From Phialocephala subalpina (lineage: Eukaryota > Ascomycota > Leotiomycetes > Helotiales > Mollisiaceae), in assembly GCA_900073065.1 (NCBI GenBank), contig FJOG01000075.1:27895-91894 (forward strand): a stretch of DNA of 64,000 nucleotides, given 5' to 3'. Every line of letters starts with the position of its first letter. Position 1 is the first letter of the stretch. The translations under genes and the position numbers were made by a program. Below, in pieces: positions 45,774 to 58,510 of the stretch. A model generated the notes under the pieces. The model searched no databases. It was given only the letters and a program-made list of their open reading frames with translations, and was not told where the DNA came from.

Positions 45774-48700
45774 TTAGTTCTCCAGTGGTGGTAGGTTCGC
45801 CAGCAGCGGTCTTCCCACACACGCTCCTATCGCTCCTGCCTGTGCCAATGCACGCACTCCAAAGATAGATTGTCCGACACCGATATCTTCTTCATCGTCT
45901 AATTGCTCCGGCCTCACAAGTTCCGGCAATATTATCGACAAAACCTCTTCTAACATGGTGGAACGCGGTGAGACTTTACGCCACAGCGTCTGCGCGCAAA
46001 CATAGAAGTCTGTTGGAATCGTGGCACCATGGGCTACCAAGAGCCTAAATAACTTGACAGACTCGTGACGTGCGCAGTGAAATATCGCGAGGTCCGAGTC
46101 GTCTCGTCCAGGCTCCAGAGCCGCCCGCGTGTAGTCGTCACGCCGAATTTTCGAACAGCGGAAATTAGGATTCGCTCCATTCTTCAAGAGGCATGCGAAA
46201 GTATCGAAGCGCTGAATCTCATCGTCATCCTGTTCGCTTTCAGTCTGAATTTTCATTGAGGTTCTCCAGGTTCCATACATGAGCAATAGCTCAAGTGGTG
46301 AACAGATCATCATGTATGCAATTTCAATTCCGCCAAAACACAAGAGTGGCTCTTCGATGGGTAAATTGCTGCTGATCCCCAGTTCTAACAAGGTCTGTAA
46401 GGTATTGGCGCGAGTCGTGTCTGACTTTGTAGTCTTCGGTCCGGTCAGAGCAACTTGCAAGAGGAAACTTTGGCTTCGGTTGCTCAAGCTTGGCTTTACA
46501 AGATTCCATCGTAGACGTAAATATTTATTGAGATTTGCAGCGACTAAAAGGCATAGCAGCCACGTCTCATTGTCAAGTGACCGGGTATTACGCCAAAGGG
46601 GGCGATAGAATTCAAAAGAAGAATTAGAAATCCACCAGTCCAATCTCGTGTCGTAACCCCGGGAATTGTCAGTTTCTAGCAAAGCTGCCAGGGCGGAGCA
46701 ATTGGCGGGTGTCTCAGTCTCGATCATTTTTGCGTATTTGAAGACGTCAAGCGCTATCTTATCTGCCCCTAGGAGAATCGGCGCGTTAGCTTTTCTAAAT
46801 CCTAGAATACCTTCATAAACCATACTGCTCTTTCTGGCTTAGGGCTAGTCAGGAACATAAGGTCCAAGTAGCATTGAGACGCAGGAATATCTATTAAACT
46901 CACATAATCCTCTGCCTTTAGAGGCAGCTTTCAGTAGATAATCATAGCCATTTTCGATAGCGCGTTGAAGTCCGAGGTTATTCTGTTTCTCTTGAATATA
47001 CTCTTTGACTGTTTGATGTATGAATTGGACAGTTATCGACAAGGTAGTCGGGGCGTGGAACATCTCGATATCACCAAATACTGTCTCGGACGGATCCAAT
47101 TCGGTGGACTCGACTGCTTCAAGTAAGCCACCCGACCTGCTATTCAAACGAAGAAGCATTGCTTCTCGACTCTGACTTTCGGGATTCTCGTCCCGTAAAG
47201 CTACTGATGCGGCATTAACGAATGTCTCCAATGGCAAGGGCGATAAGGCGCACAGAGCGATTTGAAGCATGATGTGAGCCTCTTCTGCGTATGCTGGATC
47301 AATTCGCCTTAAAGTGTGAGCATATAAATCTCTCAACTCCTCCGGCGTCTCCGCGAGGCGTTGTTCCAGTTCCCGAGGGGATGACCCATCTCTCGAATCC
47401 TTCGCGAGCAAGTCTACTACTAGGCGAACCCAAATGAACACCCCATGCGCCTTGTTTGTCACCTGTTGAACAAGGGCGTCCAGGTCTGCGGCGACGTGGT
47501 TGCCTTCAGAAGACAGCCTGCTGCGCGTGTACTCCTGTATATCACCCCGTGTACGGTCGTGGATCTTGAATCCAGGGTATTTGGAGAGGCCCAGTGTGAA
47601 TTCAGGCCAGGGTCGACTTGCCAAGCAAAATTTGACTGTGACCGATGCTCTATCCTGAAGAGAACTTATCCTAAACACTAGGTCTAAGAGCTGCCTATTG
47701 TTGCCTTGGTGTTCATCGAGCGCATCCAAGAAAATGCACAGATTAGCAGAGACATCACCTTGCTGAACGATGGCCTCGAAGGCCGATTGGAGAGCTTCGA
47801 AGCCCCACCTTGGAGAAACAGTGTGCTGTGACCTACAAAGATCTTTGAATATCGGATCTACAAACCGCCTAAGATCGCGTTGTTGCACTAGAATTGAGTA
47901 CAGAACTTCCTGGAGCATGCCAGAAAGCGACTTCTGCTCAGTCGATCCTCGATCGTGGAAGAAAAACCCCGCGATCGTGTATGGCGCCCCAAGTGCAGCT
48001 CTGGTTCTTGGATCTTTCATGGCGAATTTCATCAGTGTCGATTTTCCAGATCCTGGCTTGCCTTGTATCCAAAATATCGGGCTGCCAGACGATTCTTGCG
48101 CCCAGGTGACGAAGGTGACAATTTCGGTGTCGTAAAGCCAATGGAACGTTCTTGCGTGAGAATCCGAGACATTCTTGATCCGTAATCCAGTATGGCCGTT
48201 GTTGAGACTTGATAAGCATGCTGATCATAAATTTTAGTGACACTGTAAGCAGCTCCATATATCGTTACATACCTTCATATTCCAGGTCGTGGGATTCTAA
48301 TTTTATTTTAGCACTATTATCAGGGTAATATGGCGTTTCACTCACTATCAGAAGTTTCCCGATAGTTGTTCAGCCATCGACGCACTTGAGAGCTGACTCT
48401 CTGAAATCCAATGTCTTTCGCGGAAGAGAACTTGGTCATCCCACTGTGGTCCTCTGGGATACTACTAATGTCCTCGGCAGGCAGCCCAATTGTGGCAGAT
48501 TGTCCATCCACTACTATCGTACTAAAGAAGGCCCACCTCCTCGTCTCTTTCTGCTCTCGAAATGAGGCTACATGAATGTTTCGCTTGGTGATTGTTTGGT
48601 AGAATCCTTGGCCAATTCGATCCAACGTCTCCGAATTCGGTTTTAGGCCTTGAAACAACATGAGATTAGGCCTTCGCGTAGCGGCTTCTGTGATTTTATA

Positions 48701-49458
48701 GAAGACTTTCCCAATCGAGGCAGAGGATGAACCATGATGCGGGGTGCCAAGAAATAATACACCGTGCACAACTATCGAAAGCTTTACCAAGCGGGGTATC
48801 GCCTCGGCCTGTGATGATTGGTTCAACGCCTAGAGGGATGTTATAATCAGTTGAGTGTTACTAGACGAATAGATGCTTGGAGGGCTACTTAACGTACATC
48901 CTTTACAATAATGCCTCCCAAGCTGTGAGTGACGAAGATAATGGGCAAATCACCTCCCTTCGACTCGAGAAGGTCCGCCACATCAGCGAGAAGATCCCCA
49001 GCATGCTGAAAGATTGTATTCTGGGAAGCCGTAGACGTGAGACGATCAATATCTGCATCGTATCCCCATGTAAAGATCCTGACGTCTGGAGCGTCCTTTG
49101 GCAACAATACTCCGGGCCAGAAAACCCCTTGCGAAGCATCTCTAGCTGATCTTCCGTATTTCTTGCCATTCCACCAAGCTTTCCTGCCCTTTGATATCCC
49201 ATCCGATTCGACATCAGAGTCCAAAGATGTGGATGAGTCTTGACCGCGAGGCTGGGGTTTCGAATTCGCGTTAATGGATGGATGTCCAGTCCATGTATTC
49301 TGCGGATGTCCAAACAAACCATGGACAAAGATTACACAGTTTGGAATCAGCTCAAGGCTTGAATCTGACAGGATTGCTCACAAAACTTACTGAGCTATCG
49401 GCTGAATCTCAGGTTCAGGGGTGTATACTTCAGACAAGCCATGCCGTGTGATTTCCAT
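45774..49458 (-). CDS. Alpha/beta hydrolase - NACHT - ankyrin protein (fungal NLR)
   Basis: ATG about 49456-49458 gives the usual GLSEVYTPEPE start. The lipase-like N-domain shows IFVHGLFGHPQNTWTG, IIFVTHSLGGIIVKD (nucleophile serine) and FLGTPHHGSS. The NACHT follows: RTFHWLYDTE, Walker A IQGKPGSGKSTLM, FFFHDRG, Walker B LCIFLDALDE, then CLASRPWPEF and FIWVRLVVDLL. The C-terminal part has ankyrin-like helices (LLKNGANPNF, CARHESVKLFRLLVAHGATI). Introns fall near 48890-48827, 48330 and 48240. Two places are doubtful: TAA/TGA triplets near 49388-49375 could be a 33-nt intron or stops, and TAG/TAA at 46843-46838 need a GTGAGT intron (about 46907-46835) to be removed. If those introns are wrong this is a pseudogene. 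The family is tied to fungal allorecognition. Confidence 0.75.
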
Positions 49459-52054
49459 TTCGGTAGCCTAGAGAGCGCGGCAGATAGAGCAGTGATGGGT
49501 CTCGCAATCGTAGGGCGGCGGCATTAACAAATAAGGCATGCTATGGACACAGCATGACCATATACGGGTGAGAAATTCCGAAGATCATTGAGTAGATTGC
49601 ACACTGGCCACGAACTTTCGTGGCTGCTGCATACGGCTACCGCCTTCCTATTTGAATCACTTTCGAGGCAGAATTCTCGAAATTGTGACCTCAGGCATGA
49701 GAATCCATATATCAAAAATGACGAATCAGCATTCATATATTTGGAATCTACCAGCAGTGGGCAAAAATTGAGTAGTATTCTAGCAGAGTCTTTTTGGTGT
49801 GTTGATCAGGCCCTCATTAGGGGGTTTATTAAGTTAGAGTTAACTGGACCCGATTTCCGGGTACAAGGACCTTAAGCTAGCTACCTAGCTCGGTGCTGGT
49901 CGGGTAAGGGTGAAACCCTGGTAAGCTCTCGTCCAAAAACTTCTTAAACGAAGTGTCCCGCGACGAAACTCGGCAGCTAAGATGGTGATATGATCGGTGT
50001 AGTCTTGTAGAGATTCAGGACGTTCTCTTCGCTGGCTGACTTTGTCGATGGACTCGCATATGATGCGGACTGTGGAGTTGAGTTTCGGATTGGATAGCGG
50101 CTGAAGTGGATAGTAGTGGGTTGTTGGTAGTGGTAAGCAGAGGGTGAGAAAAGCGGCGAGGCATTAAGTGCTATGGCTTGGTGGGTACAACGGGTACGCA
50201 AACGAGGTGAGGGTTGGCGTGTAATAACACGAAATAGAAATAGTCTTTGCCTTTAACTTAAACTTGTTTAGGGAAAGGTATTCTACGAGGAAAAAATATT
50301 TCAAGACATGACATTTTTGCACGTGATGCATTAACTACATTCAAGTAAGAATCTGAAGCCTAGGATTCAAGGCAATCAAATGGGTTGGAGGTGCGAGAAA
50401 GGCCCTCCTTTCGGCAGCGATATTCTCAGTCTGAATCCTCAATCTGAGGGTTAAAGGCAGTGCATGGGACGTGTCCCATCACAAGTATGCCACTGGGCAT
50501 GGTAAACGCCAGCCTTCACGCCAGTAATAAGTGTGACTTTCACGTGACAGCACTCGAAAGCAGACCTCAAGAACTCCCGCATCAACGCCTTCTACCTCTT
50601 CCTTCAGGTGCTTATTCTTAGAAAACATCCATCACGAAGGGCAGTTCTTACCTTGCAGCGCGTCCATGCGATCCACGAGAGCGCAATATGCATTCGTGGT
50701 AAAAGGCTTGGATTCGTCATCCGAAAACCGCAGAACCTTGTCTTGAGCTGAAAACACCTTTCTGCAAGGCAGAAATCATCAATGCCGAAGGAAGTTCTTC
50801 GGATGAGAATAGCTTTTAGCATTGTTTCATATATCCTGGGGATGATGGAGCTGATGGAGCTGAGATCGCGTCTCTCCTCACCTCAGAGCAGAAGTCGTTG
50901 GTACTTGGACGTGGTGATACCGAAGTTGCACTCAACTTGGGCATTGGGTGCGGCGACAGAGAATGAAGACAGCCCGATAACAAGAAGCAAGAAAGAAGAA
51001 AGAAGTCATAAACTCAAACTATCAATTGAGAGCAAGTCATTCTACTCGATCGCTCACTTGAACGCTGCCGGATCTCTCGGCCATCACGTTGTATCGCGAT
51101 GATGAGGTCGCGTTCTTGAGGCTTCGGCGCTGGCAAGGACACCCTTCATAAACATCCCGATGAATTCGTTCAACGACAACAATACATCATCGCGCATACA
51201 AAACAAACGACTTCATTGTACAGTTACCTCCCACGAACTCTGGTATCGCTTCGAATATCGTCGTAAGATACAGAAACCTGATCTGATCTTTTCCTTGTTT
51301 CCAGCCAAAAGTTTTGGTAAGAGGCGAGAAAGTCCCACAGAAATTCGCCGTGCCAGCCACCAAAATCAGGGATTACCAACCTCTGGTTGTGTTGCTAGAA
51401 GTAACCGTAGCTCGGAGAGTTTCCTCGATCTTGGAAACGAAACATTCTTGACTTCTCTTGTATCATTTTGGTTGTACTTTGTACTTTCATCGAGTGCAGC
51501 AATAATTTATCTTCATCTCATGATCAATATTTGTGGCTTCGTCCCTTCTTCCCAATCGATAAGCACTCAATCGATAGTGGCTTGAGGCCCCGCACCTGCA
51601 TTGCGCATTCAGGGTCGCAGCCAACGAAGACTGCAGTGAGAGTCGAGACTCGGTTCAGCTTTCCCGCTGGAGGTTCCCCTCGGACTCCGAGCCCTCCTTC
51701 CGAATACCCTCGAGTACTCGAGTCAACTCGAGTCAACATCGAGTACCAACTCTAATACATTTATACACTCGCTCAATAATCCCATCTCCACCCATCGCCA
51801 CCTCCTGATCATACGATCGTCAACAAGCGTGTACCTGCGACACGTCGTGCGACGATCCGCGGGAGTCACCCTTGCACTGACTCTCGTTCTGCATGAACAG
51901 TTCTCTCTAGCGAGGCAAGATCTCTCGATATCATCCGCATTACTATATTCTGGGGCGAAAAGGGAGGACGACGAATCGCAGGCGCTGGAAAGGGCAGGAA
52001 CGACCGAGACAGTCAATGCAACATCTTGTACTGCCACTGCCCTTTCTGTGAACA
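49459..52054. other. Long intergenic region, no gene supported
   Basis: About 2.6 kb. Several overlapping frames of 60-140 codons exist but none has family features. Near 51710-51745 the pentamer CGAGT is repeated (CGAGTACTCGAGTCAACTCGAGTCAACATCGAGT), making a short palindromic cluster. The last 300 bases are probably the 5' leader of the coiled-coil gene at 52055. Confidence 0.5.
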
Positions 52055-53905
52055 ATGCCCTACCCACAGCAACACCACTCGAGCTCGACCTTTACTCCTG
52101 ACTCGCTCCTCGACAACTATCCCCCAGATCATCTCTTGCTCCTCAACCCGAAACTATCGACCAACCCGAACCCTCGCAGGACTTTATCGAGTATCGATAC
52201 ACCGGGCGCAAGCCGAAATTCCTGTCTGCAGAAAGTATGGGCGGAGGATTATTACAACATTGACTATTCGAGTGAGGGAGAAAGGGAGTATACAGACCAA
52301 GGGGTGCGAGAAAGGGCTGGCGGACAACATTCTTCTGAAGCGCAGCCCTTTCCAGGGAGTATTGATTTCGATCAAGAAAACGGTTACGATCCTTCCCCAG
52401 CGAGACCGGCACGAACGCATCAGCGATCACTCACAGCATTATTACCTTTCCGATCACCGACAAGAACGAGCTCGAAGAGCCCTGAGCGAAAGAGTCCACA
52501 GGAGAGCCCCAGACACGACTTGCACGAGTTCATACCGACTTTGGCTGGAGATAAGGAGGGAGTTATCAAGGTTGTAGACAAATCGAAGGGGATTGCGTCT
52601 TGGTTTACTGGGTCGTCGGCTCTTGTGCCATTGGGCATATCTGTTGCAGAAGACACAGACATGGCGCTCACAGGAGATAACCCAGAGAGGCCGAAGAAGC
52701 GACCGACATTATCGACCAACGAATCGAGTTCTAGCGCGAATACAACGTCTGTCAAGAAAGCAAGTGCGGGGTGGGGAAACTTCTTCTCTTCCCCAAAGAC
52801 ACCTTCGAAACCTGCCACCACTATCCAATTGCCTGCAGACCTCAATGATGACGAGTTCCTCACGGTCGACATCAAGTCTGCTCTTTTCCCAGCAGGATCT
52901 CCATCCCCACAAGATTCGTTCAGCCCTGCAGCGTTCAAGAACCTTCAACAGCAAGCCGAGGGACTACTGCAGAAACTACAGACCGCCTACAAACTACGAA
53001 CACAATCGGTGCATGATCTACGTTCGGAGAAGGAAACCCTGGCAGAGGAGCTGGAGGAGGCAGAGACAAAGAATAATCTCCTGAAAGCGAACCTTACACA
53101 TGTCGCAGATCAAATCGCTGAAAGGGATGCCACGATTGCGGAGCTGATGACCGAGCTGACCAAGGAGAAACAAGCAAGAGCCCTCGAAAAAGAAGCCCGA
53201 GAGCTGAGCATCAGAGAGGTGAAAAGCCCGATACAAGCGATACGACGTGATCCAACGAAACGAGCCTCAACATCCGACCTCTCAATCGACACCACAAACG
53301 AAGATCTCGGCATCTCATCCGCTCGACATCGTAAACGCCAGAGCGGACTCACAGACAACACCGACTACACCGAAGGAGACAGCGACGGCGAATCTGCACT
53401 CGATCGAGACTCGACCTTCAGCCGTGCAAGAAGTCCTGTGAACAGCATGGCAGGAACAGTAGACAGCACACCCGAGATCATGCAAGCTGCTTTTGGGAAG
53501 ATGGTGCCGAATCCTACGCATACTTCTGGATTCGCGAAACGACCACCGATGGTGCAACAAAAGAGCATGTTCCAAAAGGCCCTCGGGAGAATCACCAACG
53601 GCTCGGAAGGTAGCGACGAGACTGTGATAGCTCGAAGTCCGCAGAAAGACCAAGATCGTTATGATGGGGTTGGAATGGGTGAGACGGGTTGCAGTAACTG
53701 TCGAGGGAAAGACTCGAGCGTCGCTTGGGACACAGTAGGAATGATGCGAGCTGAGAACAAGGGATTGAAAGACCGCCTGTACGAGATGGACAGGGCCGTC
53801 GATGAGGCAAGTGATATGTGTTCTGGGTTGTTTGGCTATGATCCACTTCAGGAACGGTCTGGTGATGGGAGTTACCCTGCTGCTAAGTGCTGGGATAGAG
53901 GGTGA
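52055..53905 (+). CDS. Large coiled-coil protein, function unknown
   Basis: Single exon, 616 aa. The first 300 residues are Ser/Pro/Thr-rich and disordered-looking, with a short structured segment (KSKGIASWFTGSSALVPLG) and a GWGNFFSSPKTPSKP motif. A coiled coil follows at about 285-400 (FKNLQQQAEGLLQKLQTAYK, then EELEEAETKNNLLKAN). The C-terminus is again polar, with a conserved-looking CSNCRGKDSSVAWDTVGMMR segment and a final helix. Similar architecture occurs in fungal cytoskeleton-linked or polarity proteins I cannot name with confidence. No breaks. Confidence 0.85.
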   Translation: MPYPQQHHSSSTFTPDSLLDNYPPDHLLLLNPKLSTNPNPRRTLSSIDTPGASRNSCLQKVWAEDYYNIDYSSEGEREYTDQGVRERAGGQHSSEAQPFPGSIDFDQENGYDPSPARPARTHQRSLTALLPFRSPTRTSSKSPERKSPQESPRHDLHEFIPTLAGDKEGVIKVVDKSKGIASWFTGSSALVPLGISVAEDTDMALTGDNPERPKKRPTLSTNESSSSANTTSVKKASAGWGNFFSSPKTPSKPATTIQLPADLNDDEFLTVDIKSALFPAGSPSPQDSFSPAAFKNLQQQAEGLLQKLQTAYKLRTQSVHDLRSEKETLAEELEEAETKNNLLKANLTHVADQIAERDATIAELMTELTKEKQARALEKEARELSIREVKSPIQAIRRDPTKRASTSDLSIDTTNEDLGISSARHRKRQSGLTDNTDYTEGDSDGESALDRDSTFSRARSPVNSMAGTVDSTPEIMQAAFGKMVPNPTHTSGFAKRPPMVQQKSMFQKALGRITNGSEGSDETVIARSPQKDQDRYDGVGMGETGCSNCRGKDSSVAWDTVGMMRAENKGLKDRLYEMDRAVDEASDMCSGLFGYDPLQERSGDGSYPAAKCWDRG

Positions 53906-55938
53906 GAGTTTGATTTTGGGTTTGATTGTTGCTTGTATAGATGGATAGGATGAGCATGATGATACCCCCCATGATTATGGAAGATTGGCATTGCATGGAT
54001 TTCGGATTTTGGGGAGCGGCGTATGGTTTCCTTTACAACAGCAACAGCACAGACTGCAGAGAATTGCATAGCTTGGGACAAGCAGCGACTTCAATCGCGA
54101 TGAATTTATGAGAATCGAATCAGTCTTCTCTTTCGAAACTTACCTTCCCTTCTCCTTCGCAACCTGTTGAATTCTCCTTCCCCTTCCACTTGTCAGTCAT
54201 TTCCTGTTTTTGGATCTGGAACCGGTCTGCCTTCTTCGTCTGTTTCTATCTCTGTCTTCTCTCTTGAGGTCGAAACACGGAGGGAGATGGTTGCAGCGCG
54301 TTCCTCTTCTCATCTTCTGAAAGGACTGCGACCAAAAGGAAACGGAAGTCCACAGCCCGTGACCTCGCTACCCCTTTCTTACCCATCGTCCAGCTCAGCT
54401 CACGATCGGCCTCAGATGAAGAGTTCAGTGGTGAATTGCTGCTGTCCCAATGTGTATTTCTCGATTAGTGTGTTTCTCTGCTGGTCTCTGCCTTTGGAGA
54501 ATGACCGTAAGTAGACGAGGGATGGATGGCTTGGATCAACCTCCCACGCCTCAATTACGGCTTCCGGAAAAGGGCTTGCGGCAAGGACGTCAGTTGGTAA
54601 AACAGATAATCGACAGCAAGGTTCAAGGTTCCAGGATCGAATCAAGAAAGCCTCCAAAGTCAAGGCGTCCCATACGAAATTTAAACTTCAACCTCCCGAA
54701 AAGCAGAGTCCCAGATCAAACCGTCGCCGAAAAACAAGAGAAGGATGATACGTATCGGAAATTTGAAGGATTCGCCGCATGGCGTAGATGTCGCTGTATG
54801 CATCTCCTTGCATTCGGGGTTTGGACTTTCGTGTCCCGTCTCCACCAACTCGTGGCCTCGGGGTTTGGTCGAGGCGACGCTCGCCCAACGCCAACTTCGG
54901 TGTCTGGAGTATGGAGAGGCGGTGACAACCACTTGATTGGAGGTTTCGGATGGTGGTGAGTCGATGACAGGTGGATATCTGGATTCGGTTCAGACACCGA
55001 GGGGATTCGACGTGCAACAAAAACAACACAAAACACCCGCCCGTGACGGTGGAGATGAACTGGACCCAAAGGGGTATTTCTCTGTGTCAACGATAGAACA
55101 AGAAGCAGCAGAGGCGTCCAAGGTATGAGACAGGAGAATGTCATCGAAAGGGGGGAAGGGGGGACTTCAAAGACCGAGGCGAGTCGAACTGCAACAAATA
55201 CAAATCAACACCATACACCGAAAACAAGCAAAGCGACAAAAAGCCCAAATAGGAAGAGAGAGTAGACACCGAGGGCATTCGATGTGCAGCAAAAGATCGT
55301 GGCAAATCCCGAGATGGATACCACTAGAAGCACGTTGAGGTCGTGGACGTGCGAGTCTCTAGAGACGAACGAAAGGCACCGCGTTGGGAGATGTGCAGAA
55401 GAAGGCAAACGCCGAGGGGATTCGATATGCAGCAAACCCTTCTCGTGTGCAGAAAAGAGCCTCGGGTCGTACAATGCGATGTGCATCAGGTTTTCTAACC
55501 TGAATGAAGGGAAACAAATCCCGAGATTCCATACTGAGAAGAGGATCGAGATCGGTGGGATGCGAAATGCAAGACATTTCCAAGCTGCAAGAAGCGAGGG
55601 CCGCGTTGCCTTGAGAGAAAGGATAGTATTCGACAGAGGAAGGGCTTAATGAGCAATAGGTCACAAGAGACAAATAGAACAAGTAGGTTGCGGTGTGATG
55701 GGGATCCAAGGATCCCATCTAAATGAATAATTTCATTTAAGCGTAGAAGATCAGAAATGTGACGCTCACATCACAGATCCGACTACTAGCAAGCATAAAC
55801 CAAATATCATCGTCAAAATCATGAAGCCAGATCAACTAACAATCGCCCGAAAGAACGTGGTTTTGGGTCCGATGGGCTCTCCTCTCCACCTGCTGCTTTT
55901 GACCTTGATCAGATCAGCAGCGAGACGTGTGCTTATGT
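53906..55938. other. Intergenic region with degenerate short repeats
   Basis: No supported gene in about 2 kb. From about 54995 to 55435 a degenerate unit of about 30 bases (CACCGAGGGGATTCGA followed by TGTGCAGCAAA) recurs at about 54993, 55172, 55265 and 55409, with a possible fifth weak copy near 54767. Spacing is irregular (about 180, 93 and 144). Confidence 0.5.
54993..55436 (+). repeat. Degenerate dispersed 30-mer repeats
   Basis: Four copies of CACCGAGGGGATTCGAYGTGCARCAAA-like sequence, each differing at a few positions. Start positions about 54993, 55172, 55265 and 55409. They are not in one common frame, so they are unlikely to be protein repeats. Confidence 0.6.
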
Positions 55939-57822
55939 CTAAGCAGCAGCAGAAACAGCTCTCGCCGTCTCCTTCGTCTCCCTTTCCAGCAGAGCCTCCA
56001 TAACGCCCACCGGACCCGCTGCCTTCATTTCCTTCACAACGTCACTAACACCCAGCTGCGCATCCGTCCACAGCGGTTCCGGAGCCTGGAATCCAGGTTC
56101 ACCGACACCGATGAAACCTCCTTCCTTCGCCCACTCACTTGTTCTCTTCAGTCCGAGATCATTCCAGACCGATTCGAGAGCTGAGACGAGATGTTCGCGA
56201 TACTCGCGGATGTGGCCTGGTGTAGGAGTGATGCGGAGACGTTCCTGTCCGACGGGAACGGTGGGATAGTTGATGGATTGCACGTAGATGCCGTGATCAT
56301 CGAGGAGCATATCGGAAGCTTTCTTCGCGAGTTCTGCATTTCCAACAAGGACGGGGATGATGTGTGATGGGTTGGGGATGACTGGGATATCTCGCTCGGA
56401 GAGAGAGTCCTTTACTGCTCGGGTGTGGAGTTGTTGTAGTCTTCGGTCGCCTTGATATTCCATCTGGTATTCGATGGCGGTTTTGGCGCCTGCCATGGTT
56501 GCTGGTGGGAGGGAGGTCGTGAAGATGAATCCTGGTGCGAGGGAGCGGATTGCGTCGACCATCTTGGTGGAGCCGGCGATGTAGCCTCCTACACATCCGT
56601 ATGCTTTTCCAAGGGTTCCAGTGATGATGTCTACGCGGTCCATGATGGTGCCGCGGGGTTGGCCGTTGATATGTGCTTCGTAGTCGAGATGTTCTGCTAC
56701 ACCGGCGCCGTGGGGTCCGTACATACCTACAGCATGGACTTCATCGAGAAAGGTCAAGGCGCCGTACTTTTCAGCTAGGTCGCAAATTCCTTCAATGGGT
56801 CCAATGCTGCCGCACATGCTGTAGACTGATTCGAATGCAATGATCTTGGGGACTTCAGCAGGGAGAGATGCGAGCTTTGCCTCCAGATCAGCCAGATCGT
56901 TGTGCTTGAACACAATCTTCTTTGCTCCAGAATGACGTATTCCTTGAATCATTGAGGCATGGTTTAAGCTGTCGGAGAGAATAACACAGTCTGGCAACTT
57001 GCTGCCCAATGTAGCCAGCGTAGCATCATTTGCAACATAGCAGGAACTGAAGACTAATGCTGCATCCTTCGCATGAAGTTTTGCAATTGTAGCCTCCAAT
57101 CCCACCGCATGTTGATTGTGTCCAGAGATATTCCGAGTTCCTCCAGCACCAGCACCATATTCGTCCAGAGTTTCGTGCATGGTCTTCAAGACTTGAGGGT
57201 TCTTTCCCATCCCAAGGTAGTCATTGGAGCACCAAACCGTAACCTTCTCATCCTTGCTGGACATATGCGCGCGAGGAAATTCCTTCGCCAGGCGATTGAT
57301 GTTGTTGAAGTAGCGGTAAGACTTGTCCTTGTGCTTCTTGTCGAGTTCGGCATTGTAGAATCCCTCGTAATCGAATTTCGCGGTATTGTGGTGGGCTGGC
57401 TTGGTGGGCTTGACATGTTGCGGGTACGGAACTGTTGAATGTTAGTGGGGCTCCAGAACCCAAATCCCGAAGACGCAAAACTCACCCTTCTCACGACCAA
57501 ACAGCGTATCCTCCACAGCTCTGGCTCCATGCTTGCCGCTGGTATGCAATTTGGCCTTCCCAGCGCCGACTTTGCCAGAGAAGGCTCTGATGGCTCCCAA
57601 TGCAGCGACGCCACCAAGCCCCACCTTTCCATGTTTGGCGGTCTGGACAGCGAGAGCCTTGCCCATGATGGGGCAGCGACGAGCAATGGTCTGCAGATTG
57701 GACATGCTGCCACCGCCGGGAGAGGATTGACGGGTTGAGGTCGAGAGGGCTCGAAGAGTGGCGGGGGACGTCTTCTTCAAGAATGGACACATGGACTTGG
57801 ATTGTCGAAGTACGGCGTCCAT
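55939..57822 (-). CDS. HEM1: 5-aminolevulinate synthase, mitochondrial
   Basis: ATG at 57822; exon 1 (57822-57486) and exon 2 (57431-55939), joined across a 54-nt intron, give 609 aa. The first 110 residues are a basic mitochondrial leader carrying Cys-Pro motifs (MCPFL, RRCPIM) of the kind that bind haem and inhibit import in this family. The PLP-enzyme core is typical: [64 protein letters not shown], and the lysine in [14 protein letters not shown] that forms the PLP Schiff base. It condenses glycine and succinyl-CoA, the first step of haem synthesis. Complete, no breaks. Confidence 0.97.
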
Positions 57823-58343
57823 GGTGGGCGAATTGCGGTGTTCGCAGATGGATTGAGTGGTGAGGTTTGGCGTGATATCTCCTGTCAACAGGAAATGAGG
57901 TCGAGGATGTGTGCAGAAGGAAAAGGCGGGCAAGACTCGGATTATGTACGTCGATGTAAACCTCGGATCAGTGGGGACAAAGTTGCACTAAATTTCACTC
58001 GGCAAAAAGCTGGGATGTTCTGGGATGTCCTGGGATCTCCATCTCCGAAACCAGAAATTCGGATAAGCAGGATAACCCGAGCGGTGATTGGACAATGATG
58101 TGCCTGATTTACGAGCCTTCCCAGATAGAGACTCGGTCAAGCCCAAATGTCTGGAACAAGTAAGGCTGGCACTTTAGTCTCTACCACATACTGCAATTGG
58201 TTCCATCATCGACAGCCGTTGATCTGCCGGATGCTTCACTTCTCTCTCCCTTTGCCTGTTTCACTCGTCGTCTTTTACCCCGCGGTCTAATTCAACACCA
58301 TCGACCACCATCTTCCGCCACTGACGACGATCGATACAATTGA
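57823..58343. other. Intergenic region, no gene seen
   Basis: Promoter region of HEM1; no specific site recognised. Confidence 0.5.
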
Positions 58344-58510
58344 TATGACGGACGATGAAAAGGACACATGTGAGGAGAAGAAAATGCATCTAAGGAAGGA
58401 GCTGAAGGAAGCGGTCATATGCATGGTGGAGTCAGCAATCACTTCAATCGACAGTCATCACGATGCACCTCGTCCAGCAGTTGGATCATTTTCAGCAACA
58501 TTGAGCTGAC
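58344..58510 (+). CDS. Small acidic open frame, hypothetical
   Basis: ATG at 58344 to TGA at 58508-58510 gives about 55 aa, acidic and Lys-rich at the start (MTDDEKDTCEEKKMHLRKEL) with one predicted helix. It has a good start context but no known family and is too short to be certain. It may be a chance frame. Confidence 0.2.
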
